64,000 bases of DNA from Atherinomorus stipes (lineage: Eukaryota > Chordata > Actinopteri > Atheriniformes > Atherinidae): assembly GCA_023101725.1 (NCBI GenBank), contig JALJCO010007890.1, positions 147,501-211,500 on the forward strand, written 5' to 3'. Below the pieces are notes generated by a model. It made no database searches and was not told where the DNA came from. It was given only the letters and a program-made list of their open reading frames with translations. This document shows positions 1-13,650 of this stretch, piece after piece (within the stretch, counting starts at the first letter, position 1; each line of letters opens with the position of its first letter). The position numbers and the translations under genes were made by a program.

Positions 1-819
1 ATATAATGAATGGGAAATTTTGCATCATATACTGTATTTAATGAAAGCCAAATCATTTAAAAGAGCTTGCCTGACTAACCATTTTGTTTGGGAATAATAT
101 TAATATCCAATTCAAATGCAACTGTAAATGCAGTTTAGAGAGAAACAAATCATAGCTGTATTACTTTTTACCATATCAGTATGAAATTTATTTAAATGTA
201 CTTATGCTTCCAACCTTAGTAAAGCTTTTCTAGGCTTTTAATTCAAACATTTTCTCGCCTCAGTCTTAATGTTTTTCATGGAGTCTTAAAAAAAAACTGT
301 TTTCTGGTGTAAAAAGAAAATAATTTGTAAATTAAGAATACTGTATATATGTAATTCATTAACTTGATGCAAAATGAGTACTCTGCCTCTTGACTGCTGG
401 GATAGGCAGCAGCCCACCTGCAGTCCCCCATAGGAAAAAATGGGTATAGGTGATTGATGGATGGAAAAGCTTCTGATAATAATTCAGCTAGAGACAATTG
501 GCCCTAAATCTTACGAACCAAATTATTTAATTTACATCACATTGCGACATTATGGGTGGTGCCGGATTCAGTCTGTCTCCTTTGAGTCTGTCAACTTGAC
601 AGTTTTATAATGACAACCGTATTTCATCTTTAAAGACACCGTTTCGGCAGTAGCTGTTAAATAATGTTGCTGCAGAAACAAGACTCCAAATCTGGAAAAA
701 ATATCGAGGGATGTGACATGGAATACGTTGCTGGGCTTGTGTTCAGGTTCAGCTGCTGTGTGTCCTGATGCTACAAAGCTTTTCTTACCTCAACTCTTTT
801 TACCTTTTGCTCCTTGCAG
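1..819 (+). other. ptprt intron, 3' end only
   Basis: This is the tail of the intron before the Ig exon, running into a strong polypyrimidine tract at about 785-817. It is AT-rich and I see no exon or assignable mobile element in it. Confidence 0.7.
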
Positions 820-994
820 CAGTGGAATGGCAGAGACACGGCGCTGATGGTGACCAGAGTGGTGAACCACCGACGTTTCTCAGCAACCGTCAGCGTTGGC
901 GATACATCACAGCGCAGTACCAGTCGCTATCGTTGCGTCATCCGATCAGATGGTGGGTCAGGAGTGTCCAACTACGCCGACCTGATTGTTAAAG
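820..994 (+). CDS. ptprt: ptprt exon: C-terminal half of the Ig-like domain
   Basis: This is an internal exon of a type IIB receptor protein tyrosine phosphatase, a single-pass membrane protein with MAM, Ig and fibronectin III ectodomains that mediates homophilic cell adhesion and carries cytoplasmic phosphatase domains. It encodes 58 codons plus one base, starting [14 protein letters not shown] and ending NYADLIVK. The YRC motif, with Cys at 934-936, is the second conserved cysteine of the Ig fold, followed by [10 protein letters not shown] long pyrimidine tract and AG at 818-819 form the acceptor, and AAAG|GTAGGC at 995 is the donor. The exon ends in phase 1, matching the exon at 22177. The acceptor is a tandem CAGCAG, so 823 is an alternative start that drops one Gln. 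From memory the residues match vertebrate PTPRT better than PTPRM, PTPRK or PTPRU. Which teleost duplicate (a or b) this is cannot be told. Confidence 0.87.
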
Positions 995-3900
995 GTAGGC
1001 CTGTGTCCACTGTTTATCTTTTCCCTTTAACTACAAGGAGCCCTTCATTTAATAAAAAGTCAAATATTTGAGCAGAATTTAAATGCGTACTTGAAAAATC
1101 TCATCAATATGGATGCTTTAAAGGGGGGCAGTTTCCTTAAAAAGTGTGGAACAGCCCTGGTGTGTGTGCATGTGTGTGTGTGGGTGTGTGTGTTTTGGCT
1201 TTTCATTAGTGCTGTGAGAATGGTGAGGATGGAATACTGAATAGACTTCAGAATAGTGACCAGAACTCACAATGAGCTCTCAGTCCGTCTGTCTTTCAGT
1301 TCACGCTCCTCCCAGAGTTTTTTTCATGTTCTCTCTCCTTCTGCTAGACTTGAAAGTGATACAAATATTCTAATTGTTTAGATACTTTAGTTTTGAAAAT
1401 GCTAATATATTTTCAGTTCCACTTGCTCAGAGCTCTTTAATCTTAATGTTTTTGTTTGATAATGGTATAAACTAAATCATCTTAAATATTTCCTTTTGAT
1501 GATACAACACTTATTCACCAGGGAACAAATCCTTTTCTGGAGTCTGTTATATTAAACTCAAACAGGTTGGGGAAAGCCAAGCTTTTCTCTGCTTCCAAAG
1601 GCTCAATAAAAACTTAAAATGACATAGTTGGGTCCTGGTGGTTATCGCCTTTCCTCACCCATGTTTACTTATTCAAACACTCTGTATCCTTTCCTTGTAT
1701 GTCATTGTGTATCCTGAATGAAGTGTTATGTATGTTTGGATATTCCATCTGCAAAAAACAGACTGCATGCAAAATACCCCTGTTGTTGTAAAGGAGGCAA
1801 CAGCCATCAGTTCATTATGAATCTGCCATACATGTTGTATTTATGAACTACCTAAAAAATCTCTGATTAATAAATCAAATAACTTTGCTCTCATGCTCAG
1901 AACAGAGTAAACATATGAAGAAATATCTGTCATGTAGCCGCCCACTCTCCACCCCATGGTTCCAGTGTAAAACAGGAAATATTGTGCTGTCCTGCTGAGA
2001 AGGATATTGGTGTACAGCGGAGGATGGCTAATATTGTTGTCGGGACTCTGATAGAATTAGAGCATCACAGCTATCTGTTATAGTCATACGTAATTACATT
2101 CAGATACCTCATGTCTCTGTTGCACCATATGTTTTGAATTCTGCCTTTCAAGCATCATTGTTTTTACAGCCAAGTTATGAACTTCCAAGTTTAAAATGAA
2201 GGAGAAATAATGATCGTTTTCTCAACATTTAAATGCTTTAACAAAGCATTATTATTTTATATGTTGTTAAAGTGTTAATTGTGTGTCCATATCAAAATAA
2301 TCATTGCTGAAATTTAGCTAGTTTGAGGTGTGAAGTTAGGTTGGCACAATTTATCACTCTTTGTGTGCTATAAAACAGTAAACTACTGCTGATTTTCTGT
2401 TGTGTACTAATATAATTGTACTAAGTCTCCACATGGCATCTGCTAAATTCTTAATACTTCTTCTCTAGTACTTATCATGTACTCAAATACAGCCTTAGTG
2501 CTGTTTGTAATGAGCCTTTTATCACTCAGTCACGTAAAAAAAAAGACAAGGAAGGTGATAAATAGGAAAAGAACAGCATGCATGTTTGTTCGATTAGAAA
2601 CTTTGCAGTAGAATCACTGTCACCAACACCTATATAATGATTCATCAGAGGAGAACAAGGTCTGACGACCAAAGAAAAGTGTGGCAAGGTTCAGAGCTGC
2701 AAACTGTAGTGTAAATAAAAATGTGTGCTAGTCTGAAAACTACCAATCAGTTCATGTATGTGAATACAGCTACCATAAATTCAGCCATACATTTATCCAA
2801 GCAGGAGAAACAGGCTGAAGACACTGGAGATATTTTCCATGTTGAATAGATTTAACACTCACCATGTTTGCCCAACAGTTTAAACACCATTTTGAATAAG
2901 ACGTAGCAGTCGTTCATGTTCAGTCATCATAAAGCTGCTGCTTAATAGCTCTATTCTCTGTTCTGGGATCATACAAGTTTCTAAAAGAGTTTTAAACACC
3001 TGAGCGGTTAACTAACGCTACATTTTCTATAGAAACTTTGGTTATTTCATATATTTATCCTCCTTTGCCAGGGGTAAAATGTCTCCCATTTTCGTTTGAG
3101 TTGCATGACAAAGATAACATTTTCCAAACATATGTGTGAATCATGTGACGTCAGACGTTGGACCTGCTTGATTAAGACTATGTTAGACTTTTCAGAGCAG
3201 CAGCACGGTGTCCTAAATTATGCTCTCAATGCATCTGTGATTTGAATTATGTCGTTAACCTTATTTGGTGTGAAGGATGTTTTAATCTGTAGGGATACTG
3301 AAGTGTGTACACGTGTGTGTGTTGCTGTTTTGATTAGATGATAGTCCAGGGACAGAAACTGTCATTACCATCTGTTAGCAGAACACACTGGCTATACTCT
3401 TGAGAGGATCAAAGTGTGTGTGTGTTCATGTGCACCTTATCCCACTGAATGTGTTTTTAAGTGTACGCATTTCTGTGTCTGTCCTTTTGTGTGTGTGTGG
3501 GTGAGTGTGTGTGTGTGTGGAGCTCAGGTGCTGTCAGCCATGCATTGTGTCAAGGGAATAACTCTTGCCAGCACAGCGAACAAGAGGAAATGGAAAAATT
3601 AAACACACGCACATGCATGAACACCCTCCTGAAGCTGTGTGTGTGTACTGTGTGTGTAGTTAGATTTGTGTAAATGTGTCATTGTCCTTGATATGTACAC
3701 CGATGGATTTGTGAGTTTTCACTTTCTTTTCATTCATGTGTTACATTGTCTTTGTGCGGCTTTATTTTTCTCTGTGTGTTTTTTTTTTCATGCTTTTTTA
3801 TGTGTGTTTTCATGTGTGAGATGTCATGATTGTGTTCAAATTAATTCTTGTGAGCGTGCGTGTGCCTACTAAGTGAAATCAGGGTTAATTACGATGCTGT

Positions 3901-4394
3901 TCAGCCAGGTGTGACCAGGGAAATCTGGGGAGAGGTGCTTCTCATATTACAGTGTCCTGCCTGAGCACACCGTATGTCTGTGTCCCATACGTGTTCATTC
4001 ATGCATACTAATCCTGTGACACGATGCTGCCGGCCAGCTGAACAGATGATGTCCGCCATGTTGACTGGATGGAAAAGAGCCTGAACCAACTAGATCCCGT
4101 CTGGATGAGTTTTATATGAATGTAGAGTTGGATGAGTGACTTCCTACAACATCCTGACCAAAGTGAAAGGGTGACATGTCAGTTTTAGGGAGCAGGTGTT
4201 GCATAGGTCAGCTAATTATAGCTCAGGCTTGATAAAAAAAACAACAAAACAAACAAAAAAAACTATTTGGATGCTTTTCTCTTTTGGTTGTTCTTTTATT
4301 ATCTCCTTAATGCTTTTTTAGAAACCACTTTTAGCCTTTTTAAAAAACATTTAATATTCAATCATTTTTAAATATTTAGGTAGGTATTTTATTT

Positions 4395-4690
4395 GGGGCG
4401 ACAGTGGCTCAGGTGGTAGAGCAGGTCATCCAATGATCGAAGGAAGGATCGGCCGTTCAAATCCCACTCCCCCAGTTATCTGTTGTTGTGTCCTTAGGCA
4501 AGCCTCCAGTGAGGTCATTGCTGGTGTGTGAATGTTCCGGTGGTGGTCGGAGAGGCCGTTGGCGCACATTAGCTGCCATGTTTCCATCAGTCTGCCCCAG
4601 GGCAGCTGTGGCTACATACGTAGCTTACATCACCAAGTATGAATGAGGAGTGACTGAATTATGGCTAAAATGTAAGCACTTTGTTATTAT
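4395..4690 (+). mobile_element. tRNA-derived SINE
   Basis: The 5' part looks like a tRNA-type RNA polymerase III promoter: an A-box-like TGGCTCAGGTGG at 4405-4416 and a B-box-like GTTCAAATCC at 4455-4464, spaced as in a tRNA. Downstream comes the body GTTGTGTCCTTAGGCAAG, then CAGTCTGCCCCAGGGCAGC and GTAAGCACTTTG near the 3' end. This body and tail are those of an abundant percomorph SINE family. It is not a functional tRNA gene because no cloverleaf closes after the B box. No target-site duplication was identified. Confidence 0.8.
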
Positions 4691-7600
4691 TTCTATTTAA
4701 AGTTGTTAGCTACAACTTTTTCATCAAAACAATAAGTTTTTTTTTTTTAAATGAAAGGCGTCTAGAGGGGTGGAGAATAAAAGTATTAATTTTACCTCCC
4801 TTTTTTTTAATCATATAAACAATTGTTTTATCAATTTTGATCCATTACCATGTCAACACTGAGAATCTTCGGCATTAGCATTCGCTCAGGAGTTGCTAGC
4901 TTGATTGCTATGTGTAGAAATAGCATCTTTCTTCCATTACATTTCTCAAATTCAAGCGAACAGAAGACGGAACATTGTGAGGATGAAGGCAGCAAAGGGG
5001 GTCAAAAGCCCCATGGAGGTTGCCACTTTCCTCCTAGACATGAAAGTTAAATATTTGCTAATGCTAATTAACAGTTAGCCTGTTCTGTGAAGTAACTAAT
5101 GCTGATTAAGTGAGTATTAAGGCTACAGTATACTTTTCAGACTGCGTAATGCGTTATCCAACAGCGTAACCACGGAGACCCCTAGAGCCCTCAAAGTTCT
5201 CTGTCATGGTGCTGGATAATGCAGTGCAATTTCCCGCCCGATTAGTAGGGGTCACTACGCAAGACTGGCCTAATCCCATGATGCCAATGGTCAGTAACCT
5301 CGGTCATAACTTCAGTGGTTATTTTGCTTCTGATTACAGAGAGCAATGACGTCCGAGAGAGAGAGGTTTAGTTCACCATCTACAGGAAGGAATAATTAAT
5401 CTTGTAGCAATCACCTTTAAATAATGCTGTTAATTTATTTTACTCATTTTTATTGTATTTATTTACTTTTCATAGGATTTTTGAATAAATTCATAATTGT
5501 TCTTTAGCTTGATTGATTTACATTTTTCTAATACCACTCATGATCCCCCCCCCCCCACTAGTTTCTGTGCTGAGGTCTTTATCTGAAAAATCAGAGTCTC
5601 AAGATAAAAAGTAATAATAGCAAACGGCTCACTGAAACTCTTTTCACACATGAACGAAAGAAAACTAGAGTTGGACTTTGTCCACAGCTGCCTTTTCCAC
5701 ATGCACTACACAGCAGGTGATTCTCCATTTGAGAGGCATTTTTAGTTGTGATGCTATTCTTTGGAGGAGTGCAGGTTATGATGCAATAATCTGCACAGAA
5801 ATTGCACATCTGAGATGGTGGATGAGGCTGCAAACATGATGGTTGTTTTTATGATAAAATTCATGCAGGCATGCAAGATACAAAAGTATGATACTGTACG
5901 AAGCTGAATTCGATTTTACTCCACAGAGAATTGCTTGATTTTTCATTTAATACCAGGAAACTGAGTAATCTCCCAAAGAGTCTAGTCCATATGACATTTG
6001 GACTTGAGCAAAGAGCCTCGCGGGAAAATGTCTAAAAAATTTCAGGGTTTTGGTGCATGTGTGAAATGGCTTGAGTGTGACTTCACATCCTTTACTGTCA
6101 CCTTTCAATCATTTTCTGTCCACCAAATTTCGTTTGCCAGATCCCCTTATTCACACTGTTCCCATGCCTTCTCACCCCTCTTTAAGTTAATATTTGAGAA
6201 CGGATACATGCAATGACAGTACTTTGTTGTAAACATGACCTCTCCCATTCTTTTAAATGTCTGTCTTTGCATTAATGTCACAGGCGGATATTTCCAGTGT
6301 TAGGAGTAAATCTTTTACACAACTGAAATATCTTCAAAAGACTAATAAAAGAAGGATGGGGAGAGAGAAATTATCAGTCAGAAAATAATCCACTGACATT
6401 TAAAATAAGAAATATGTCCTCATACACGCATGTGAACATGACTGCTGGTAGTTTCCCTACATGATGCAAGAGATGCAGAAACGTTCATGAAAACACACAT
6501 GTTTTTCTCTGCTCTGATGCTTTTCTCATTTGTATGGCTCTTGTAGAACAGATGCAGTCAAAGCCCCAGGGCAGCAAGGTTTCAACCATACTCCCGGCTG
6601 GGCTTGTTTTTGTGTGAGCATGTGCTTGTTCTCACAAACATAGTTGTACAAGTTTGAAGTTTAGACCAGTGAGCAGATTGTGTTCAGAGCTCACTTTCTT
6701 ACTCCTGTTTTGGAGAACTTCAGGGTTAGGATTTGGTCTGGATTAAAGCTGATGGAAGTGTTGAGATTGCGATCAGTAGTTGCAGTGATTACAGGTATGT
6801 CACAGGGCTGTGGTAAGCGGTGCATCAATGAACACCCTCACAAAGACACTAAGGTTATATGTTGGACCATAAAAAGCATGCAGTGCTTCATGTTGGTATG
6901 TCTTTGTATAAGGAAGTGTGAATGTTGGCTTTATTTGAGTTAACTATGTGTTTTGTTATCTATGGCCATTTTGGCATCTCTGTGTGTGTTCTGTCTATCA
7001 CAGATAAGACTCAGTGGAGTGTAGCAGAGATCCAAGATAGGCACTGTTAGCTGGTGCATCATGAACACCATACAGTGTGTGCGTGTTTGTTTCCCGGGAA
7101 TGCTGCCACATTTTTTAAGTCTCACTGGGTCACCATAAAGCTGATTGTAGTCTAAGAATTAGACCCAGCAGTACCACCATCGTCTGTTGGACTCTGAGTG
7201 TGTGTTGTAAAATGTGTGTCTGTGTGTGTGTCCGTAGAGCTTTCTTTTGCCCCAAAGCTCATCTTCTGTGTGTCTGTTCTCTGATAAGGAAATCAATAGG
7301 AGAGTGGACAGCTCTGCTGTATGTGTCAGATTTCTGGAAGCCCACTGCCGCTCTCAACTCTCACTGGCTGTGAACACAGCTCAACCTTCAAATTATAGAA
7401 ATCACTGCTCCAAAAGTATGTTTGACTTCCAAGTGGGGAGTTTTATTCCAAAATGAGATGTCAAACATTTGTAAAAGCACACACGTGTGCCATCAGATGT
7501 TTACAGAAGATGTAAGTTCCTCTCTCAAGCAGTCCGCTGTTGTAGCTCAGTATTTTTTTTCAAATAACTTTGTAGCCTTTTGAAAGACCTGAGGTATTAT

Positions 7601-7944
7601 GAACTTCAAAAATCAAGCTGATATTCTAACAATGATGTCATTCAAGTTAGGAAGTGTTCCTTAACCATTGTAAGCTTCATTGTGAAAAGTCTGCAGGTGT
7701 GTTTTTTTACTTAAACCTACATGAAGCTTGACACGGAGCAGAAAGTGCTATTGTGTTTATGAGCTGGCTACTGTTAACTCACTGGCTGCCAGCTATTGTT
7801 GCAGCACAGAGCCCTTTACTGTCAGTGGTTTGGAGCATTTGTGCTTTTGGGACCCACAAAATCTTGATTTCTAGAACAACAGAAACATGGAAACTTAAAA
7901 AAGAAAGTGTAGAGTCTTCTTTCTTCATAAAAATGTCTGTGTCT

Positions 7945-7965
7945 AGCTTTTTCCATTCTTTTTAG
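7945..7965. repeat. target-site duplication, left copy
   Basis: AGCTTTTTCCATTCTTT plus TTAG; it matches the copy at 8154-8172 except for two extra T in the run. Confidence 0.8.
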
Positions 7966-8153
7966 GATTTTTTGGGCACTAGTGGTCTTTATACGACAGT
8001 ATATAGCAACAGGAAAGGGGCAGAGAGAATGGGGAGTGACATGCAGCAAAGGGACCTGGACCGGGAATTGAACCGGGGCCGACTGCGCTGAGGAACTGTA
8101 GCCTCTGTTCATGGGGCGGCTGCTCAACCAACTGAGCTAATCACCGCCAGAGA
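7966..8153 (-). mobile_element. tRNA-derived SINE, antisense, with target-site duplication
   Basis: Read on the minus strand, the element starts near 8148 with GGCGGTGATTAGCTCAGTTGG, which contains an A box (8128-8139). The B box GGTTCAATTCC follows at about 8063-8073, and the element ends in a short A-rich tail next to 7966. The body has GCATGTCACTCCCCATTC and a pyrimidine-rich segment. The 17-nt direct repeat AGCTTTTTCCATTCTTT lies on both sides, at 7945 and 8154, as expected for LINE-mediated insertion. The intact duplication suggests a fairly young insertion. Confidence 0.85.
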
Positions 8154-8172
8154 AGCTTTTTCCATTCTTTAG
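8154..8172. repeat. target-site duplication, right copy
   Basis: AGCTTTTTCCATTCTTT plus AG, flanking the antisense SINE on its right. Confidence 0.8.
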
Positions 8173-8275
8173 TTATCTGCAGTAGAACATCTGGTAGTTG
8201 CAGCAAAAATGAATGCTTTCCACCAAAAACGCTGAAAAAAATAGCTGTGCAAAGAGAAAAAAAAATTGTGTCTGT

Positions 8276-9605
<1,330 letters not shown>

Positions 9606-9623
9606 TATATATATACACACATG

Positions 9624-9905
9624 CAGGTACTACCCCAAAATTAGACTATCCGGAAAAAGTTCATTTATTTCTGTAATTCAACTTAACATAATTGATTTCA
9701 TGCAATATTCGAATTTTTTGAGGTTTTGAATTTGAGGTTTTCTTAAGCTGTAAGTCCTAATCGGCAACATTCAAACAAATAAAAGCTTGAAATTTATTGA
9801 TTTGCATATGTTTGTCTATACAATATGTAAATTGCACCTTTAAAGTTGAATTACAGAAATAAATAAACCTTTTCAGGATATTCTAATTTTTTTGGGTAGT
9901 ACCTG
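9624..9905. mobile_element. non-autonomous DNA transposon with ~60-bp terminal inverted repeats
   Basis: The left end (9624-9683) begins CAGGTACTACCCC. The right end (9844-9905) is its reverse complement with a few mismatches, closing GGTAGTACCTG. Both arms contain the sequence ATTTATTTCTGTAATTCAACT in one or the other orientation. The 160-bp centre is AT-rich and non-coding. It sits immediately 3' of the LINE fragment. No clear target-site duplication was found, so the superfamily is not assigned. Confidence 0.8.
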
Positions 9906-11986
9906 TATGTGTTCATAGGTACTTATATATCTTTATACGTATTTTCAAATTATTGTGCAGCACTTTGTGCAACTGTGGCCGTAGTCAGTGTACTATAGAA
10001 ATAAACCTGGACTGAAGGGACGTAAAAAGTTAAGCAAGTTTGATTATATGACTACATCTTTGTGCAAGAGAAGCAAGACTGGGAGCAAAAGCCAGTGTAC
10101 TCTCAACCTGTCTCTTCAACCAGGTCCTGAGGGTTTGCCTCAGGGTCTGTGTGTATCTATGTGAGTATGTTGGCCTGTGTACAGTGGGAGGTTTGTCATG
10201 TTGGCTGTCCGTGACCAATGCTCTTTCATGTGTAACAGCCTCTGTGTGTGTAGGTGTGTCAGCATGAGCGGATACTTCACACAGAATTTATGAAGAGAAT
10301 TATAAGTAATGCATGGACGGATGCAGGAGGTGGAGTATTCAGGATGAGATAAGGAGAGAATAAGAGAAAGTATCAGTATGAAGGACACAATGAGAGAGTA
10401 AACCAAAAAAAGGACAAAAAAACAAACTTAGTTGACTTTGACCTTGTTGAACTTTAGTAAAAAATGGTACTCAACAGAATGGGTGAAAGGAAGGATAAGG
10501 TGGATGAAATTAACTGAATATGACATGGCTAAAAATTATTACAACTGTACCACAGGCCATACTGTAGGTGAGGGACAGAGGACCAAATGGGGATATAGCC
10601 CTGAACAGATGAAAACTAACTAAGCAGAGAAGAGCAATAATCAACACTGGAATTGATGTAATCCTTTAAAACTAAAAAACAAACAAACCAAAAACCCCTC
10701 AAAAAACCATGTTATCAATCCAAGAAACTAAAAGACAAAATACAAAACAATACTCAACAAAACTCAGACCATTTTGTGACTGTTTGGCGAGTACAACCTT
10801 GTCTGAAACAACACAAAACAGATAAGTGAGCCGTAAGCCTCCTGAGTGAGAGGAAAACCCGATGGGCAGGGAAGCCAAAGCTGATGAGTTCAATCCAGAA
10901 TCTTGCTGAACTCCAGCCTGCTCACAGTCTGAATGTTCATGGATAAGAGCAGCTAAATGCCAAAAAACTGTCAGCCTGAGGAGGAGAAATGTGTCTGCTA
11001 CCAATGCACTGCTGATTTTGCTTATGTGAAGCTGACAGTTTTGAGATTAATACTCATTTTATTAAAACCTGATACTTAGAGGATCAGTGTTTTTTTTTTT
11101 AGCTCCAAATGTTGCTCCTTCATTTCCCTCAGCATCTCTCTGCTTCTCCACTGTGTTAATATTGTAGTTTTGACTCTTTCATCCTCTGTAGCTTACAGCA
11201 AGCAAGCAGGTTTATGTCTTGTTTATGGACATGTTGACAGGACCAATGCCGTTGTGAGGCATAACTTCATATATTTTGGGAAATCAGCTTAATTTCAACG
11301 GTTGTGTTTTCACTCAAAATTGGGATTACTATAAAAAGGCAAAACTCTGAATCCCTAATCTCTTCACACTGTACCTGGAAACTCAGTGAACTGGTGTTTT
11401 CATGTTTGTGTTTGGTGTAATTTAAATGCTCCTGTTTAAGATTGACTGGTTCAAGAAATCAACAAAGCAGAGTGTCTGTTAGCAGACTCACATTTTGTCA
11501 AATCATGCCAGATCTGCCTAGGTTTGTAGAGTGGTTTTATCTATTATTTCCACTGAAGATAGAAAGCATCACAAGATTGAAAACCATTATTTTCCCATCT
11601 GGAATTTGGCTGAAATTCTGTGTCTTTTGTTGTTGTTGTTGTTTTTTATGTAAGCATTAAAAAAAAAAAAAGGGTTTAGCATGTCTTTTGTGGTGTAAAA
11701 GCCTGAAATATTACAGATTCTTATAGGGGCAGCACTTGCAGCCTAGTGAAAGATTTCAGTCATATTAAATAGTTATTAACATTTTGGCAATTATTCTAAA
11801 TGAAAGCTGTGCATTTGATTGTTTTCTGAAAACACTATGAAGAACAATGCGTGATTTATTGCAAAATCAGAGTTCATTTACATGTATAATATAAAAAAAA
11901 TACACATTATTAGGAATTAGATGAGGAAAATATGAGAAAATGAAACAAAGTATCAAATCAGCAGAAAATTTAATATTGTTTTTTTT

Positions 11987-12595
11987 TAGAGATGTTCGAT
12001 ATTACTTGTTTTTTTTTTTTTTTACCAATATCTGATATCTGAAATTGTCTAACTCTTCAATTCCGATATCCAATATCAAGCGATATCAATATTTGCAGAG
12101 ATCTGTGAGGTTGTATGTATCTCATATTTTGAGAAATACAACTATACTCTGATCTGAGAGCAAAGATCCCAACTCATCCTTAACTCAGCCAGAGGAGTTC
12201 ATTTTGGACATTTGGCTGCCATATATCAGATACGAGCAGGTATTAGCCAACGTGTGGCTAATTATAATGTTTCTGACAACTTTGTAACTTAACCAAGAAC
12301 TTAAAACCACATATTATAAGCAGCTTCAAAGCAAGTCAGTCTGTAGCAGCAGCAGCTGCACCGTAGTCACGTGACTAACAGTAATTCTGGGATATGAAGT
12401 TCTTCCAGGATAACAGGGACTTTACGCTGGGACGCTGCTAATGGAACAAGATGTCATTGCGGACCAACAAAATCTTGCGATATTTCATTTTTTTAAATAT
12501 CGGCCCCAAAAAACGATACCAATATTTTACAATATCATATTTTAATACCAATATCGGCTGATAATATCAGTAGACCGACAACATTGGACATCCGT
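11987..12595. mobile_element. hAT-like non-autonomous element
   Basis: The ends TAGAGATGTTCGATATT and, reverse-complemented from the right, CACGGATGTCCAATGTT form imperfect inverted repeats. Subterminal regions are rich in ATATC/GATAT motifs (ATCGGCTGATAATATC on the right). The flanks are GTTTTTTT and GTTTTCTC, a possible degraded 8-bp duplication. No transposase frame is present. Confidence 0.62.
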
Positions 12596-12998
12596 GGTTT
12601 TCTCAAATGTCTTTTCAAGGATTGGTGTTCCTTCCTGCCAGCAGCTGTGCTTCCTCCTATTCGTGTTCCCTCTAATGAGGCCAGTTTATTGGAAACAAGT
12701 CCAAACATTTTGTGACTGTGTTTTAGACATGGAATAACAAATTAATTCAAGTGATCCAAGATTTTCCGTCCTTGAGGTGATAAGGGTCATCAACTTCCCC
12801 GTTGAAGAAGTATCTGCGCACACCCCCAACTGAAAATGGTTGCAGTGGAAAACACTCCACCTGATCTTCTGAAAACAGTTAAATTCAAGGAAATCTGAAA
12901 TTATGACAGAATAGTGACAAGGCTGCTGAAAACCAAAGAGAAATTATTCAGGAAAAAACTGGATTGCTTAGCTTATTTTTGCATGAAAATATTTAAAC

Positions 12999-13060
12999 AT
13001 TCATTCATTCATTCATTCATTCATTCATTATTCATTCATTCATTCATTCATTCATTCATT
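12999..13060. repeat. (ATTC)n microsatellite
   Basis: About 15 tandem ATTC units with one interruption near 13029. Confidence 0.95.
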
Positions 13061-13199
13061 TCTATACTGCTTATAGTTCAGGGTCTTGGGGATATTTAAA
13101 CATGTATACGTTGAGAATGTGACAGAGCACGAATAAAAACCTACATGAGGCAGCGTTTAGCTTAGTTTTTTGATCACTTGATATTCAGAGGCAGCAGGC

Positions 13200-13315
13200 T
13201 CAATCAGATCGGGTTCAGATCCGAGCTTTGCACCACATGCTGCATGTCACCCTTCGCTTTCTCTTTGACCCATTATTGCTGCCAAATAAAGGCCACTAGA
13301 GCCCGAAAACATCAT
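13200..13315 (+). mobile_element. SINE 3' remnant, same family as the antisense copy at 8 kb
   Basis: A B-box-like GGTTCAGATCC at 13212-13222 is followed by GCTGCATGTCACCC, a pyrimidine stretch and AAATAAAGGCCACTAGAGCCC, parallel to the minus-strand element at 7966-8153. The A-box half is missing or decayed. Confidence 0.6.
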
Positions 13316-13375
13316 CAAACAAAACAATCCACTACATTATTTAATGATCTTCTGTTTAATTTTTCTTTTTTTCTC

Positions 13376-13392
13376 TCTTTTTTTTTTTTTTT
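13376..13392. repeat. poly(T) tract
   Basis: A near-continuous T run inside a pyrimidine-rich segment. Confidence 0.8.
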
Positions 13393-13607
13393 AACCCTGA
13401 AATTAGGAAATGGGGATTTTGGACAGCATGTTGTCTACCATCATTACTTTCAGTCTCTCCACTTTAGAACCGGGAGAAAAACAGATTGGGGCAAAGCAAT
13501 TGTCATTTTCAGTGCAACTGATTTTTCCATCTTTTCCGCCACCCTAGGTGATATCTTCTCCGTCCTCGGGTGGGTTGAGGCCTTCGACTGTATCTGCTTC
13601 TCTATTA

Positions 13608-13618
13608 CTCTCTCTCTT

Positions 13619-13649
<31 letters not shown>

Positions 13650-13650
13650 T
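13608..13650. repeat. (TC)n microsatellite
   Basis: A TCTC-type run with few interruptions, giving Leu-Ser-rich spurious frames. Confidence 0.9.

Noticed and set aside
4395..4470. Possible functional tRNA gene
   Set aside because: A and B boxes are present, but no cloverleaf closes and SINE body sequence follows.
12994..13062. CRISPR-like direct repeats
   Set aside because: It is a simple ATTC microsatellite without spacers, in a eukaryotic intron.
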